From Desulfacinum hydrothermale DSM 13146 (GTDB lineage: Bacteria > Desulfobacterota > Syntrophobacteria > Syntrophobacterales > DSM-9756): a stretch of DNA of 64,000 nucleotides. Below are positions 42,706 through 51,560 of the stretch, in pieces. The notes below the pieces were generated by a model. It saw only the letters and a list, made by a program, of their open reading frames with translations, searched no databases and was not told where the DNA came from. Made by a program: the position numbers and the translations under genes. The stretch spans positions 1-64,000 of the forward strand of contig NZ_FWXF01000004.1 of assembly GCF_900176285.1 (NCBI RefSeq), read 5' to 3'. How positions within the stretch are numbered: position 1 is the stretch's first letter; every line of letters starts with the position of its first letter.

Positions 42706-43680
42706 GTGCTTTCTTCGGCCGTGTCCCAAACCATGGCGTCGGAAGGGCCGGGCTATTTGCGGTTGCATCGCCGGGGGGAATTGGCCCGGCGGGCGGCGGT
42801 CTTCCGGGAGATGCTGAAATCCTGCGAGCTGTGTCCTCGCCGCTGCCGCGTGAACCGATGGTCGGGAAAGACCGGGTTCTGCCGCGTCGATGCCCGCCTC
42901 AAGGTGGCCGCCGTGAGCGTTCATCCCTGGGAAGAGCCTCCGCTGGCCGGGACGGGAGGGTCCGGGACCGTCTTCTTTTCCGGCTGCACCCTTTCGTGCG
43001 TCTATTGCCAAAACTATCCCATCAGTCAGATGGGGGTGGGGCGGTTTCTGACCGCGGAGGAGCTGGCGGACAAGATGCTTCGCCTCCAGCGTCGCGGCGT
43101 CCACAACATCAACCTGGTGACGGGAACCCACCAGATCCCCCAGTTTCTGGACGCGTTGTGCATCGCCGCGGAGAATGGTCTGAGAGTTCCCATCGTTTAC
43201 AACACCAGCGGCTACGAACGGGTGGCCGTCCTGGAAAGGCTCCGGGGAATCGTGGACATCTACCTGCCCGACATCAAGTTCGCTTCTCCGGAGGCCGCCC
43301 GATTCTGCTGCGGCCGAAGCGACTACGTGGTCCAGAACCGGCGGGCCCTGCTGGCCATGTGGCGTCAGGTGGGGCCGCTCCAGATCGGCGCGGACGGCCT
43401 GGCCGTGCGCGGCATGCTGGTGCGCCACCTGGTGCTGCCGGGAAACCTTTCGGGAACCTCCCAATGTCTGGCTTTTCTCCGCCGGGCCCTGGGAAAGGAC
43501 GTGTGGGTGAGTCTGATGGACCAATACTTTCCCGCCCACAAGGCCCTGCGCATGCCGCCCCTGGACCGGCGCCCTTCCCAAGAGGAGATCCGAAGCGCCC
43601 TGGAATGTGCGTGGAGGTGGGGGCTTCGAAACGGCTTCACCCAGGAGACCTGCCCCAGCGGGGGGAGGGAAGATGGGTGA
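42706..43680 (+). CDS. Radical SAM protein, PflA/PqqE-like (pyruvate formate-lyase activase family)
   Basis: A 324-residue radical SAM enzyme. The cluster motif is C-x3-C-x2-C in FFSGCTLSCVYCQNYPISQ. An N-terminal Cys-rich region (CELCPRRCRVNR) resembles the family of putative pyruvate formate-lyase activating enzyme-like proteins. Conserved blocks include GTHQIPQFLDAL, YNTSGYE and DIYLPDIKF. GTG 42706 has AAAGAGG upstream; ATG 42733 is a shorter alternative. No glycyl radical enzyme is adjacent, so its substrate is unknown. Confidence 0.88.
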   Translation: MLSSAVSQTMASEGPGYLRLHRRGELARRAAVFREMLKSCELCPRRCRVNRWSGKTGFCRVDARLKVAAVSVHPWEEPPLAGTGGSGTVFFSGCTLSCVYCQNYPISQMGVGRFLTAEELADKMLRLQRRGVHNINLVTGTHQIPQFLDALCIAAENGLRVPIVYNTSGYERVAVLERLRGIVDIYLPDIKFASPEAARFCCGRSDYVVQNRRALLAMWRQVGPLQIGADGLAVRGMLVRHLVLPGNLSGTSQCLAFLRRALGKDVWVSLMDQYFPAHKALRMPPLDRRPSQEEIRSALECAWRWGLRNGFTQETCPSGGREDG

Positions 43681-43855
43681 TGCGAGGGGCCTGGGCTGGG
43701 GCCCGGCCGGATTTTCTTGCGGGAGACGGGGCCTGTCCTGCCAGGCGCGTCCTGGCCTTTCCCTGGCCGGGGCGCTCTGTTTTCTCCAATCCCATGGCGG
43801 TGGGCTCGTTGCGTCCAGGGTCTTGGCACAAACGCGGCCGGCCGCTTTTTTTTCT

Positions 43856-43884
43856 TTGACCTGCTCGTTCGCTATGTTTAAAAT
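43856..43884 (+). promoter_or_regulatory. Sigma-70-like promoter of the TauE operon
   Basis: TTGACC (43856-43861) and TAAAAT (43879-43884) are 17 bases apart, about 65 bases before ATG 43950. The region upstream (43681-43855) shows nothing else. Confidence 0.65.
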
Positions 43885-43949
43885 GCGAGCGCTTTGTGTG
43901 ATTCTTCACGAATTCGATGCGGACGCGATAAAACGCAAGGGGGTTTGGT

Positions 43950-44912
43950 ATGATTCAAAGGTTTTTCCAGCGGATGCAGATGGGGATCGGGCTGGCTGCG
44001 GCCTGTGTGGTGGCGAGCCCGGCGTGGGCCTTGGCGGAGGTCACTGGGGCCGCGACCGTTGATGCCACCAAGCCCTGGTGGTTTTGGCCGCTCATTCTCT
44101 TCTTCTTTTGCTTTATTCTGGGCATCATCGCCGTATTGGCGGGCGTGGGGGGCGGCGTGCTCTATGTGCCTCTGGTGAGCGGGTTCTTCCCGTTTCACCT
44201 GGATTTTGTAAGGGGCGCGGGGCTTTTGGTGGCGCTGGCCGGGGCCTTGGCGGCCGGGCCGGGGCTGTTGCGGCGCAACTTGGCCAACCTGCGCCTGGCG
44301 CTCCCCGTGGCGCTCATCGCTTCCACCTGTGCCATTGCTGGGGCCTTTTTGGGCCTGGCCCTTCCCACCAACGTGGTGCAGATCTGCCTGGGAGCCACCA
44401 TCATCTTTATCGCCGTGTTGTTGGCCACTTCCAAGAACGTGGAGCGCCCGGAGGTGAAGGTTCAGGACGCCATCGGCCAGGCCCTGGGCATGTCCGGATC
44501 CTACTTTGAAGAATCCACGGGCGAAGTGGTGGAGTGGAAGACCCACCGCACCCTCCCCGGCCTGATCCTCTTCATCGTGATCGGCGTCATGGCCGGTATG
44601 TTCGGGCTGGGAGCCGGCTGGGCCAACGTACCCGTCTTGAACCTGCTCATGGGGGCCCCCCTCAAGGTGGCCGTGGGCACCAGCAAATTCCTTCTTTCCA
44701 TCACGGACACTTCGGCCGCGTGGGTCTATCTCAACAAGGGCTGTGTCATTCCGCTCATGGCCATCCCGTCCATCGTGGGCCTGATGCTGGGATCCTTCGT
44801 GGGCGTGCGGGTGCTGGCGGTGGCCAAGCCCAAGGCCATTCGATACATTGTGATTGGAGTGCTTTTGTTTGCCGGTCTCAAGGCGCTGCTCAAGGGCCTG
44901 GGCATTGGATAG
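43950..44912 (+). CDS. TauE/SafE-family anion permease
   Basis: A 320-residue inner-membrane protein of the TauE/SafE family, transporters of sulfite, sulfoacetate or related organosulfur anions. The N-terminus is signal-like with cleavage near AWALAE. Hydrophobic segments include WFWPLILFFFCFILGIIAVL and the family motif GVGGGVLYVPLVSGFFPF, with a second half containing GLGAGWANVPVLNLLMG. It is followed after 16 bases by a small membrane protein and a universal stress protein, a recurring grouping. The transported anion is not decidable from sequence. Confidence 0.88.
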   Translation: MIQRFFQRMQMGIGLAAACVVASPAWALAEVTGAATVDATKPWWFWPLILFFFCFILGIIAVLAGVGGGVLYVPLVSGFFPFHLDFVRGAGLLVALAGALAAGPGLLRRNLANLRLALPVALIASTCAIAGAFLGLALPTNVVQICLGATIIFIAVLLATSKNVERPEVKVQDAIGQALGMSGSYFEESTGEVVEWKTHRTLPGLILFIVIGVMAGMFGLGAGWANVPVLNLLMGAPLKVAVGTSKFLLSITDTSAAWVYLNKGCVIPLMAIPSIVGLMLGSFVGVRVLAVAKPKAIRYIVIGVLLFAGLKALLKGLGIG

Positions 44913-44928
44913 AAAGGAAGGTGCATCC

Positions 44929-45363
44929 ATGGTGAAGGCAAAGGCGACGCGAGAAAGCGCACAGGCATCTCCCGAGCAGAAGCGTTACGCCGATCTGTTG
45001 TTTTACGGCGCCTGGGCGGGCATCTTTTTGATGATCGTCACCTATGTGATCTATCTGACGGGTCTTTTGGATCCCCACATCCCTCTCAACGAGATTCCCC
45101 ATTTGTGGCGCCTGTCGGTGGGTGAGTTCCTGCACGAGGCCAACGCTCCCCACGGCTGGGGCTGGGCCTTGCTGCTTGGAAAAGGCGATTATCTGAACTT
45201 CCTGGGCATCGTCCTCTTGGCCTTTATGACCATCGTGGGCTTTCTCACCCTGATCCCGGCCTATGTGCGCAAGAAGGATTGGCCCTTTGTGGTGATCGTG
45301 GTGCTGGAAGTTCTGGTCCTGGCGCTGGCGGCTTCAGGGATCCTGGGGGCAGGCGGCCACTGA
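44929..45363 (+). CDS. Small membrane protein linked to TauE (DUF1634-like)
   Basis: A 144-residue protein with about three hydrophobic helices (GAWAGIFLMIVTYVIYLTGL, FLGIVLLAFMTIVGFLTLIP and VVIVVLEVLVLALAASGIL). It resembles the small partner proteins often encoded after TauE permeases, although the DUF1634 label is tentative. It begins at ATG 44929 with AAAGGAAGG upstream, 16 bases after TauE, and is likely cotranscribed. Function is unknown. Confidence 0.75.
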   Translation: MVKAKATRESAQASPEQKRYADLLFYGAWAGIFLMIVTYVIYLTGLLDPHIPLNEIPHLWRLSVGEFLHEANAPHGWGWALLLGKGDYLNFLGIVLLAFMTIVGFLTLIPAYVRKKDWPFVVIVVLEVLVLALAASGILGAGGH

Positions 45364-45379
45364 GAAAAGGAGAGGTGTC

Positions 45380-46237
45380 ATGAGCCGATTGAAGGTCTTG
45401 GTGGGTGTGGACCGCAGTCCCGAATCCCACATTGCTTTGCGATATGTGTGTCACTTGCTGGAGCATTTCGACGCCGAGGTGGAGGCGATCTATGCCAAGC
45501 CCGATGTGGACATGATTCGGCTCCATCAGTTCGACGTTCCCTTCCTCAAGACCAAGGATCCCGCCGAGAGCATCGAGCAGGAAACGGAGGAGGTTCGGGG
45601 CCAGATCATGGATGCCTGCCAGGTGTGCCTGGCGGGCAAGGTGCCGTGTGAACCCAAGATTGTGGTGGGAGAAGCCGCCGAAGCGATTCTGGAAAAGGCC
45701 CGAAGCGGCGATTACGACATGATCGTGCTGGGCTCCCACGGCCATTCGGCCATCAAGGGCCTGATCCTGGGAACGGTGCATTCCAAGATCCTGCATCATG
45801 CCAAGCGGCCGGTGCTCATCGTGCGGGATCTTCGCGAGGTGCAAAGGGTGCTGGTGGCCTATCGGGGGACCAAGTGCGATCAGGAGGCCCTGGAGTTTCT
45901 GGCTCCCTTGTTGGCAAGGAAAAAGCCCCACATCACCGTGCTGCACGTGCGGGAAACCGACAAGGGCGAAAGCGAAGAATTCGCCCACGCCTGCACCCTG
46001 CTCGGCAAGGAGACCCTGGAGAATCTGGGCCACAGCCCCGAGGTGAAAGAGGCTGCGGGCGATTTTGTGGACGAAACCCTGAAGGAGATCATCTCCGGAA
46101 ACCACGATCTGGTGGTCTTGGGAGCCTACGGCCACGACCGGCCGCGAATCGCCAAAATGATCAGCGACGAGGCCTTGAGCATCGTGAGTCGCACCACCCG
46201 GCCTGTGCTGGTCTATCGGAATAAAAAGGACCACTAA
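45380..46237 (+). CDS. Tandem universal stress protein
   Basis: A 285-residue protein of two UspA domains. The first has the ATP-binding pattern G-x2-G-x9-G in GSHGHSAIKGLILGTVHS; the second, GAYGHDRPRIAKMISDEA, lacks the third Gly and may not bind nucleotide. An ATP-sensing or stress role is expected from the family. It ends the TauE operon; AAAGGAGAGG precedes ATG 45380. It faces the reverse-strand flavodiiron gene. Confidence 0.9.
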   Translation: MSRLKVLVGVDRSPESHIALRYVCHLLEHFDAEVEAIYAKPDVDMIRLHQFDVPFLKTKDPAESIEQETEEVRGQIMDACQVCLAGKVPCEPKIVVGEAAEAILEKARSGDYDMIVLGSHGHSAIKGLILGTVHSKILHHAKRPVLIVRDLREVQRVLVAYRGTKCDQEALEFLAPLLARKKPHITVLHVRETDKGESEEFAHACTLLGKETLENLGHSPEVKEAAGDFVDETLKEIISGNHDLVVLGAYGHDRPRIAKMISDEALSIVSRTTRPVLVYRNKKDH

Positions 46238-46248
46238 CAAACGCCGTG

Positions 46249-46280
46249 GGCCCCCGGCGCGCTTGCCGCGCCCGGGGGCC
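46249..46280. terminator. GC-rich hairpin between convergent genes
   Basis: GGCCCCCGGCGCG and CGCGCCCGGGGGCC can form a long GC hairpin with one bulge. No T run follows on either strand, so termination activity is uncertain. Confidence 0.4.
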
Positions 46281-46368
46281 TTGGGGCCCCAAAAGCCCGC
46301 CCCGTTGCGGCCGCGGCGTGCCGGCCCCGGTGCCCACGTCTTGGCCCGCGCCCACCGGTCGTTTTTTC

Positions 46369-47565
46369 TCAATCGTTCCTCGTCACCGCCTCGGCCAGAC
46401 GGACTCCCAGCTCCCAGCAGCGCTCCAGGTCCTGGGCCGTTCCGGCTCCCTTGGCCTCCACCACCGGTTCCACCAACTCCAGGTGGAGCGCGTCCACAAA
46501 CTGGCGCATGGCCTTCACGGCACCTCCCGACCAGGCATAGGAACCCAAGATGCCCACCTGCTTATTTCGGAGCATCTTGTTTTCCAGAAGCCGGAGCAGA
46601 TCGTCCATGGCCGGAAAGAGCCCGGTGTTGTAGGTGGGGCAGGCCAGCAGCAGGCCCTGCCGGCGCCAGATGTCCGCCACCACGTGGGAGGCGTGGGTGC
46701 GCGACAGATCGTGCACCGCCACCGGGACCCCCCGTTCCACCAGGGCCCGAACGGCGGCCTCCACCAGACGTTGGGTGTTGCCGTACATGGACCCGTAGGC
46801 CACGGTCACCCCGGGCTCGCCCTCCTGTCGGCTCCACACGTCGTAGAGGGAAATGGCCCGTTGCGGGTCCTTCCGCCACACCAGGCCGTGGGTGGGGGCC
46901 AGGACCCGGAAGGTCAGATTCTTGACCTTTTGGATCCCCTTTTGAACCATCTGGCTGTAGCGGGCGATGATGTTGGTGTAATAGCGGAGCATTTCCCCTT
47001 CCATCAGCTCCCGGTCCGCCTCGTCGTCAAAAAGGCCCGGCTCCACTGCGCCGAAGCCGCCGAAGGCGTCGCCGGAAAAAAGGACACCGGTGGTGGTGTC
47101 CAGGGTCATCATGGTCTCCGGCCAGTGGAGCATGGGGGTGAGGTGAAACTGAAGCCGATGGCGTCCCAATTCCAAGGTGTCCCCGTCGGCCACTTCCAGG
47201 CAATCCTGGTCCACCCCGTAGAAGGCGGCCAGCATATCCAAGGTTTTCTTGTTGCCCACCAGGGTCAAGTGGGGAAAGGCCTTTCGCAGGATCTGGATGG
47301 CGCCGGTATGGTCGGGTTCCATGTGGTTGATGACCAGATAATCCACCGTCTTGCCCGCGGGCAGGGAGGCCTGGATCTTGCCCAGGTGCTCCGTGAGAAA
47401 GTGGCCTTTCACCGCATCGATCAAGGCCACGCGCTCATCCACAATGAGATAGGCATTGTAAGACACGCCGTAGGCCAGCGGCCAGAGGGCCTCGAAGAGT
47501 TCCGTTTCGCGATCGTTGACGCCCACCCAGAAGGTGTCGTCGGTCAATGGAAGGGCTCGATTCAT
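46369..47565 (-). CDS. Flavodiiron protein (A-type flavoprotein, ROO-like)
   Basis: A 398-residue flavodiiron protein that reduces oxygen to water or nitric oxide to nitrous oxide. The metallo-beta-lactamase domain has the H-x-E-x-D-H pattern in INHMEPDHTGAIQIL, and later metal ligands in MLHWPETMM and SGDAFGGFG. The flavodoxin domain begins with VTVAYGSMYGNTQRLVE. The start at 47565 has AAGGAG 7 bases upstream; the longer reverse frame to 48396 is rejected. It matches rubredoxin:oxygen oxidoreductase of sulfate reducers, with rubredoxin encoded at 29 kb. The preference for O2 or NO is not decidable here. Confidence 0.95.
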   Translation of the reverse strand: MNRALPLTDDTFWVGVNDRETELFEALWPLAYGVSYNAYLIVDERVALIDAVKGHFLTEHLGKIQASLPAGKTVDYLVINHMEPDHTGAIQILRKAFPHLTLVGNKKTLDMLAAFYGVDQDCLEVADGDTLELGRHRLQFHLTPMLHWPETMMTLDTTTGVLFSGDAFGGFGAVEPGLFDDEADRELMEGEMLRYYTNIIARYSQMVQKGIQKVKNLTFRVLAPTHGLVWRKDPQRAISLYDVWSRQEGEPGVTVAYGSMYGNTQRLVEAAVRALVERGVPVAVHDLSRTHASHVVADIWRRQGLLLACPTYNTGLFPAMDDLLRLLENKMLRNKQVGILGSYAWSGGAVKAMRQFVDALHLELVEPVVEAKGAGTAQDLERCWELGVRLAEAVTRND

Positions 47566-47886
47566 GCCAAGACTCCTTGTCGGTTGAGTTGATGGAAAGC
47601 TCCGAACCGCCACACCACCGTCTTTGCCGCCTTTCGCCGGGCCGCCGCGGCGCTCGGACGCCGCCCCTACCTGGTTTGTAACGCAATGTGGCGGCGGGAA
47701 AACACCCCCATCTTTTCCTTTCCTTTTTCTGCCGGATGTGGCACAAACAGGCGCCTCGTTCGGAACGTCCTTGGCCCGTCTCTTGCCTATCTCAAATTCG
47801 AGCTTAAGTTGAGCACCGAACGTTCCGAAAGAAATGTTGAAGCGGCACATCCCGCTCGCATTCCGGACGTGGAAAGGAAGAGAGTC

Positions 47887-48615
47887 ATGAAAAGAAGTTG
47901 GATCCCTATGGTCATCGCAGTCGTCGTGGGGGTGTTTCTCGTCGCCCCGGCGGGTGCCATGCAAAGCGCCTCCGATTTGTACCTCAAGGCCCAGAAAGAA
48001 TCCATCATGTTCAAACGGGTGGAGCTCTATACCGAGGCGTTGGAAAAGAATCCTTCCCTGGCGGACGCGCACCGGGAACGGGGAATCCTTTACTACTATC
48101 AGGGCAAGCACGAGAAGGCCATAGCGGACTTGACCTCCTACCTGCAACAGGGAGGTGCCGACCACCGAGTGTACTTTTACCGGGCCCTGGCGCGCCTGAG
48201 CCAAGGCATGCTTCCGGGGGCCCTGGAAGATCTCAGTGCGGCCCACCGGATTCAGCCCAAGGACTCGGAGGTCTTGAGCTACCGGGCTCAGGTACTCTAC
48301 GACTTGGGCCGCTGGGATGAAGCCCGCCAAGACGCGGCTCAAGTCCTGCGATTGCACGACGACGCCGTGTCCATGGCCCGGGCCCTGAACGTGCAAGCCC
48401 GGATCTATGCCGCCCAGGGAAAGGACCTGCTGGCTCGCGAGAATTTCAAAAGGGCGGCGGCCTTGGACCCCACCCTGGGAGTCTTCCGGGCGTGGGCCGA
48501 CTACCTGAGCCCCGAGCAGGCAAGCCGGGTCGGCATGATGGCCCTCATTGTCCTGCCGCTGGTTCTCATCTTCCGCCTGAGCCTTCCCAAGCCCAAGCGG
48601 AACAAGGACGAGTAG
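47887..48615 (+). CDS. Exported TPR protein with C-terminal membrane helix
   Basis: A 242-residue protein with an N-terminal signal peptide (cleavage near PAGAMQ), four or five TPR-like repeats (YQGKHEKAIADLTSYL, QGMLPGALEDLSAAHRIQP, LGRWDEARQDAAQVLRL) and a C-terminal helix VGMMALIVLPLVLIFRL. It would face the periplasm anchored in the inner membrane. AAGGAAG precedes ATG 47887. No partner is evident, so the function is unknown. Confidence 0.82.
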   Translation: MKRSWIPMVIAVVVGVFLVAPAGAMQSASDLYLKAQKESIMFKRVELYTEALEKNPSLADAHRERGILYYYQGKHEKAIADLTSYLQQGGADHRVYFYRALARLSQGMLPGALEDLSAAHRIQPKDSEVLSYRAQVLYDLGRWDEARQDAAQVLRLHDDAVSMARALNVQARIYAAQGKDLLARENFKRAAALDPTLGVFRAWADYLSPEQASRVGMMALIVLPLVLIFRLSLPKPKRNKDE

Positions 48616-48777
48616 CCTGTCTCACAATGGCCTCTTGGCCTTTCTGGCAAAGGCAATTCACCTGTGCCACGTGATGTTTCTTGGGCTTTGTGGGGGCGGG
48701 TTCGGAACCCGCCCCTCCGGCGGCCAGGCCGACCGCACGGGCCCACAGGAGCAATCTGGGCGTTCTCGGACAGGCTC
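48616..48777 (-). repeat. MITE-like repeat copy H with flanking 7-bp direct repeat
   Basis: It starts CCTGTCTCACAATGGCC and ends CGTTCTCGGACAGGCTC. It carries GGGGCGGGTT/AACCCGCCCC and CAATCTGGGCGTTCTC. CGAGTAG occurs at 48609-48615 and again at 48778-48784, resembling a target-site duplication that includes the TPR gene's stop codon. Confidence 0.75.
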
Positions 48778-48826
48778 CGAGTAGTCGGACAGGTCGTGTT
48801 GAAAGAGAAATCCATCGGTGCAGGGG

Positions 48827-48858
48827 ATAGGGGCGAAAATGTTTCGCCCCTATTTTTT
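48827..48858. terminator. Bidirectional intrinsic terminator
   Basis: ATAGGGGCGAA / TTCGCCCCTAT stem of 11 bp with a five-base loop, followed by T residues on the plus strand and preceded by A-rich sequence on the minus. It lies between the convergent TPR and nitroreductase genes. Confidence 0.85.
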
Positions 48859-48988
48859 GCCTTCGGTCAGGACCCCTCCTATCCGAGTCGCTTCCGGAGG
48901 GGTGCGTGGTGGGTGTTGGACGATTCCAGTCTCAGCAACTGGTCACGGCCCTTGATCTTTCGTTGCCCCCTGGGGCTCAGATGAGCGC

Positions 48989-49813
48989 CTATTCCAGCCA
49001 ACGAAGGTCCAACGGATTTCTTTCCGGCAGTCGATGGTAGATCTCGTCGGGATAGCCCACCATCATGGTGCCCGTGATCACATGGTCATCGGGGATGCCG
49101 AGGAAGGCGGCCAGATCAGGGGTCATCTGCGCGCAGGTGTTCACGTATCCGGCCCAGCAGGTGCCCAATCCCAGGCTGGTGGCGTAGAGCTCCACGTATT
49201 CCAGGGCCAGGAAGGTGGTGACCCGGGCCGGGGCATGGTCCTTGGCTGCGGTCACCACGATCAGGTGGGGGGCGTCGCGAAGGATCCGGTCCTGGCCCTG
49301 TTCGTAGGCCCTCAAAATGCCCGGCATGTGGAACTTGTGGGCCAGTTCGGACCCTGAATCCACCAGGGCTTTCATCCATCGGGCCACCCGTTCCTTGACG
49401 CCCTTCATGTGCTCCGGTTTTTCCACCACCAGGAAGGAAAGGCCCTGGGAGTTGTGGCCGGATGGGGCATAACGGGCCGCTTGGAGAAGCTTTTCCATGA
49501 GCTCTCGGGGGACCGGTTCCGGCTTGTAACACCGGATCGAGCGGCGGGAGCGAAGGAAAGTGAGAGCGGTTTCCGGATCCAGCACCGGAAAGCGTTCCAG
49601 CGGCGTCTGGGTCGACAAAGGCGCCCGGACGTTGTCCAGGGCTCCATGGGGGCACACGGCCGTGCAGTGGCCGCAGGCGATGCAAAACTGCGCCATGCCG
49701 CGGACAACGGCCGGAAGGCCGCTGGCCTGCTGGGTCAGGATACCGGCCGGACAGGCGCGCACGCACGCCCCGTCCTGATCGCACTTGGTCTCGTCCACCT
49801 TGATCAAAGCCAT
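48989..49813 (-). CDS. Ferredoxin-nitroreductase fusion protein
   Basis: A 274-residue protein with two N-terminal 4Fe-4S motifs (CDQDGACVRACPAG and CIACGHCTAVCP) fused to a nitroreductase-like FMN domain starting RSRRSIRCYKPEPV, with AARYAPSGHNSQ and LGTCWAGYVNT. Such proteins use ferredoxin-type electrons to reduce an unknown flavin-bound substrate. AAGGAG precedes the start at 49813. The CinA-like gene lies 18 bases upstream on the same strand, so they likely form an operon. Confidence 0.88.
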   Translation of the reverse strand: MALIKVDETKCDQDGACVRACPAGILTQQASGLPAVVRGMAQFCIACGHCTAVCPHGALDNVRAPLSTQTPLERFPVLDPETALTFLRSRRSIRCYKPEPVPRELMEKLLQAARYAPSGHNSQGLSFLVVEKPEHMKGVKERVARWMKALVDSGSELAHKFHMPGILRAYEQGQDRILRDAPHLIVVTAAKDHAPARVTTFLALEYVELYATSLGLGTCWAGYVNTCAQMTPDLAAFLGIPDDHVITGTMMVGYPDEIYHRLPERNPLDLRWLE

Positions 49814-49831
49814 GAAACGCTCCTTTCCGAG

Positions 49832-50605
49832 TCAATTGTCCTGGGGTTCCTTCCCACCGAAACGGTGTTGCAGATCGGACAACAAGGTCTCGACGCAACG
49901 GCGGGAGGCCGCGTCGTCTTTCCCGAACCGGCAGCGGATGCTGGTCACGGGGCCTGCGGGAGTGATGCCTGGGTAGATGCCCACCAGCACCTGGGGATGC
50001 TTTCGGGCGAACGCTTCCACCTGCGCGGCCACGGTGCCTTCGGGAACCGGGAGGCGGATCTCCTTCGTTTCCCAGAACGATCCTTCCAAGGGCCCCCAGA
50101 GGGCGTCCAGAACGGCGGTGGCCATGGGCTTGAGCATGCTGGGAAAGCCCGGGAAGGCGTAGACGGAATCCACGCAAAACCCGGGGGCTCCCGTGGCATT
50201 GGGAATGAGCGAAGCGCCCCGCGGAAGCCAGGCCATGCGGCGCCTCTGATCGGTGTAACGCTCCCGGTACCGTTGGGCCAGGAGGGCGTCGCATTCCCCG
50301 TGGAGCTCCAGGGGACGGTTCAGGGCCAAGGCCACGCCTTGGCGCGTGCGGTCGTCATGGGTTCCGCCGATGCCTCCCGAGATGAAGACAGGCCTGCAGC
50401 CTTGTTCCAGAAGGCTTCGCACGTGAAATGCGATCACCTCCTCACGGTCCGGCAACACCAGGCCCACCCGGGCCGCACGTCCCTTCTGGGCGAAGGCTCC
50501 AAGCATCCAGACCAGGTTGTCGTTGGCGCGTTCGCCGTAGATGAGCTCATCGCCCACCGTCACGGCCGCCGGGTGGACTTGCGCGGTTTCGCCTTTTCGC
50601 TCCAT
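49832..50605 (-). CDS. CinA N-terminal/MoaB-like molybdopterin-binding-fold protein
   Basis: A 257-residue protein with the MoCF-binding fold: AAVTVGDELIYGERANDN, a FISGGIGGTHDDRTRQ motif and LPRGASLIPNATGAPGF, as in the N-terminal domain of CinA (competence/damage-inducible protein). The C-terminal amidase domain of CinA is absent. The start at 50605 has AAAGGGGA upstream; 50638 is a longer alternative. Its substrate is unknown. Confidence 0.85.
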   Translation of the reverse strand: MERKGETAQVHPAAVTVGDELIYGERANDNLVWMLGAFAQKGRAARVGLVLPDREEVIAFHVRSLLEQGCRPVFISGGIGGTHDDRTRQGVALALNRPLELHGECDALLAQRYRERYTDQRRRMAWLPRGASLIPNATGAPGFCVDSVYAFPGFPSMLKPMATAVLDALWGPLEGSFWETKEIRLPVPEGTVAAQVEAFARKHPQVLVGIYPGITPAGPVTSIRCRFGKDDAASRRCVETLLSDLQHRFGGKEPQDN

Positions 50606-50746
50606 GACCGGGTCCCCTTTGGGTTCGGGTGCTTGCAAACGCAGGCCTATTTAGCATATTGTGGAACCGATCGAAAGGCGACCGACGGGGCGGCGCTGCC
50701 CACCTCCCTCTTTGGCTCGTTTTCTGCCTGAAGCACAGGGGCCCGC

Positions 50747-51484
50747 ATGGAACCCATGATCTCCTTCCAAGGCGTTCACAAATGGTTCGGGGACCTGCAC
50801 GTCCTCAAAGGCATCGACTTCAGTGTGAACCCGGGTGAAGTGGTGGTGATTTGCGGGCCCAGCGGATCGGGCAAAAGCACCATGATCCGGTGCATCAACA
50901 AGCTGGAACCCATCCAGAGGGGGACCATCATGGTGGACGGCATGGACATCAACGCGCCCACGACGGACCTCACGCGGGTACGGGCCGAAATCGGCTTCGT
51001 CTTCCAGCAGTTCAACCTCTATCCCCACATGACGGCCTTGGAAAACATCATCCTGGCTCCCATTAAGGTGCGGAAAATGTCCCGGGAGGAGGCGGAGGCC
51101 CTGGCCCTGGACATCCTGGAGAAGGTGGGCATGCGGGAAAAGGCCGATCATTACCCCGCGCAGCTTTCCGGAGGCCAGCAGCAGCGGGTGGCCATCGCCC
51201 GCGGGCTGGCCATGAAGCCCAAGATCATGCTTTTCGACGAACCCACATCGGCCCTGGATCCGGAGATGATCAACGAGGTCCTGGACGTGATGAAGGGACT
51301 GGCCCGAGAGGGTATGACCATGGTGGTGGTGACCCACGAAATGGGTTTCGCCCGGGAGGTGGCTCACCGGGTGGTCTTCATGGACGAAGGGTCCCTGATT
51401 GAAAGCGCCCCTCCCAAGGTCTTCTTTTCCAACCCGAAGAGCGAGCGGACCCGGCTCTTCCTGAGCAAGATCCTGACGCATTGA
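50747..51484 (+). CDS. GlnQ-type amino-acid ABC transporter ATPase without adjacent permease
   Basis: A 245-residue ATP-binding subunit of the polar amino-acid uptake family. Walker A is GPSGSGKST, the Q-loop [12 protein letters not shown], the signature [15 protein letters not shown] and Walker [15 protein letters not shown]. No permease or periplasmic binding protein is adjacent, so its partners must lie elsewhere. The start is ATG 50747, with ATG 50756 possible. IlvE follows after 76 bases. Confidence 0.92.
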   Translation: MEPMISFQGVHKWFGDLHVLKGIDFSVNPGEVVVICGPSGSGKSTMIRCINKLEPIQRGTIMVDGMDINAPTTDLTRVRAEIGFVFQQFNLYPHMTALENIILAPIKVRKMSREEAEALALDILEKVGMREKADHYPAQLSGGQQQRVAIARGLAMKPKIMLFDEPTSALDPEMINEVLDVMKGLAREGMTMVVVTHEMGFAREVAHRVVFMDEGSLIESAPPKVFFSNPKSERTRLFLSKILTH

Positions 51485-51560
51485 AATGGGATCGGCCTGC
51501 GGACGGAGCCCGCCCCGGGCCGTGAGTCGAACGGCATCGAACGCAACGTGGGAGGTTCCA

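Larger units (their letters stand above)
48616..48988. other. Intergenic region between convergent genes
   Basis: This gap contains repeat copy H, the shared terminator at 48827-48858 and about 130 bases after it with no recognisable gene or signal. Confidence 0.5.

Noticed and set aside
42450-43859. A 469-codon frame overlapping the radical SAM gene
   Set aside because: It shows no motif, whereas the 42706 frame carries the radical SAM cysteine motif and conserved family blocks.
12381-48777. A CRISPR array or phage remnant explaining the repeated intergenic sequences
   Set aside because: The repeats are 160-230 bases, far apart, in both orientations and lack uniform spacers, cas or phage genes.
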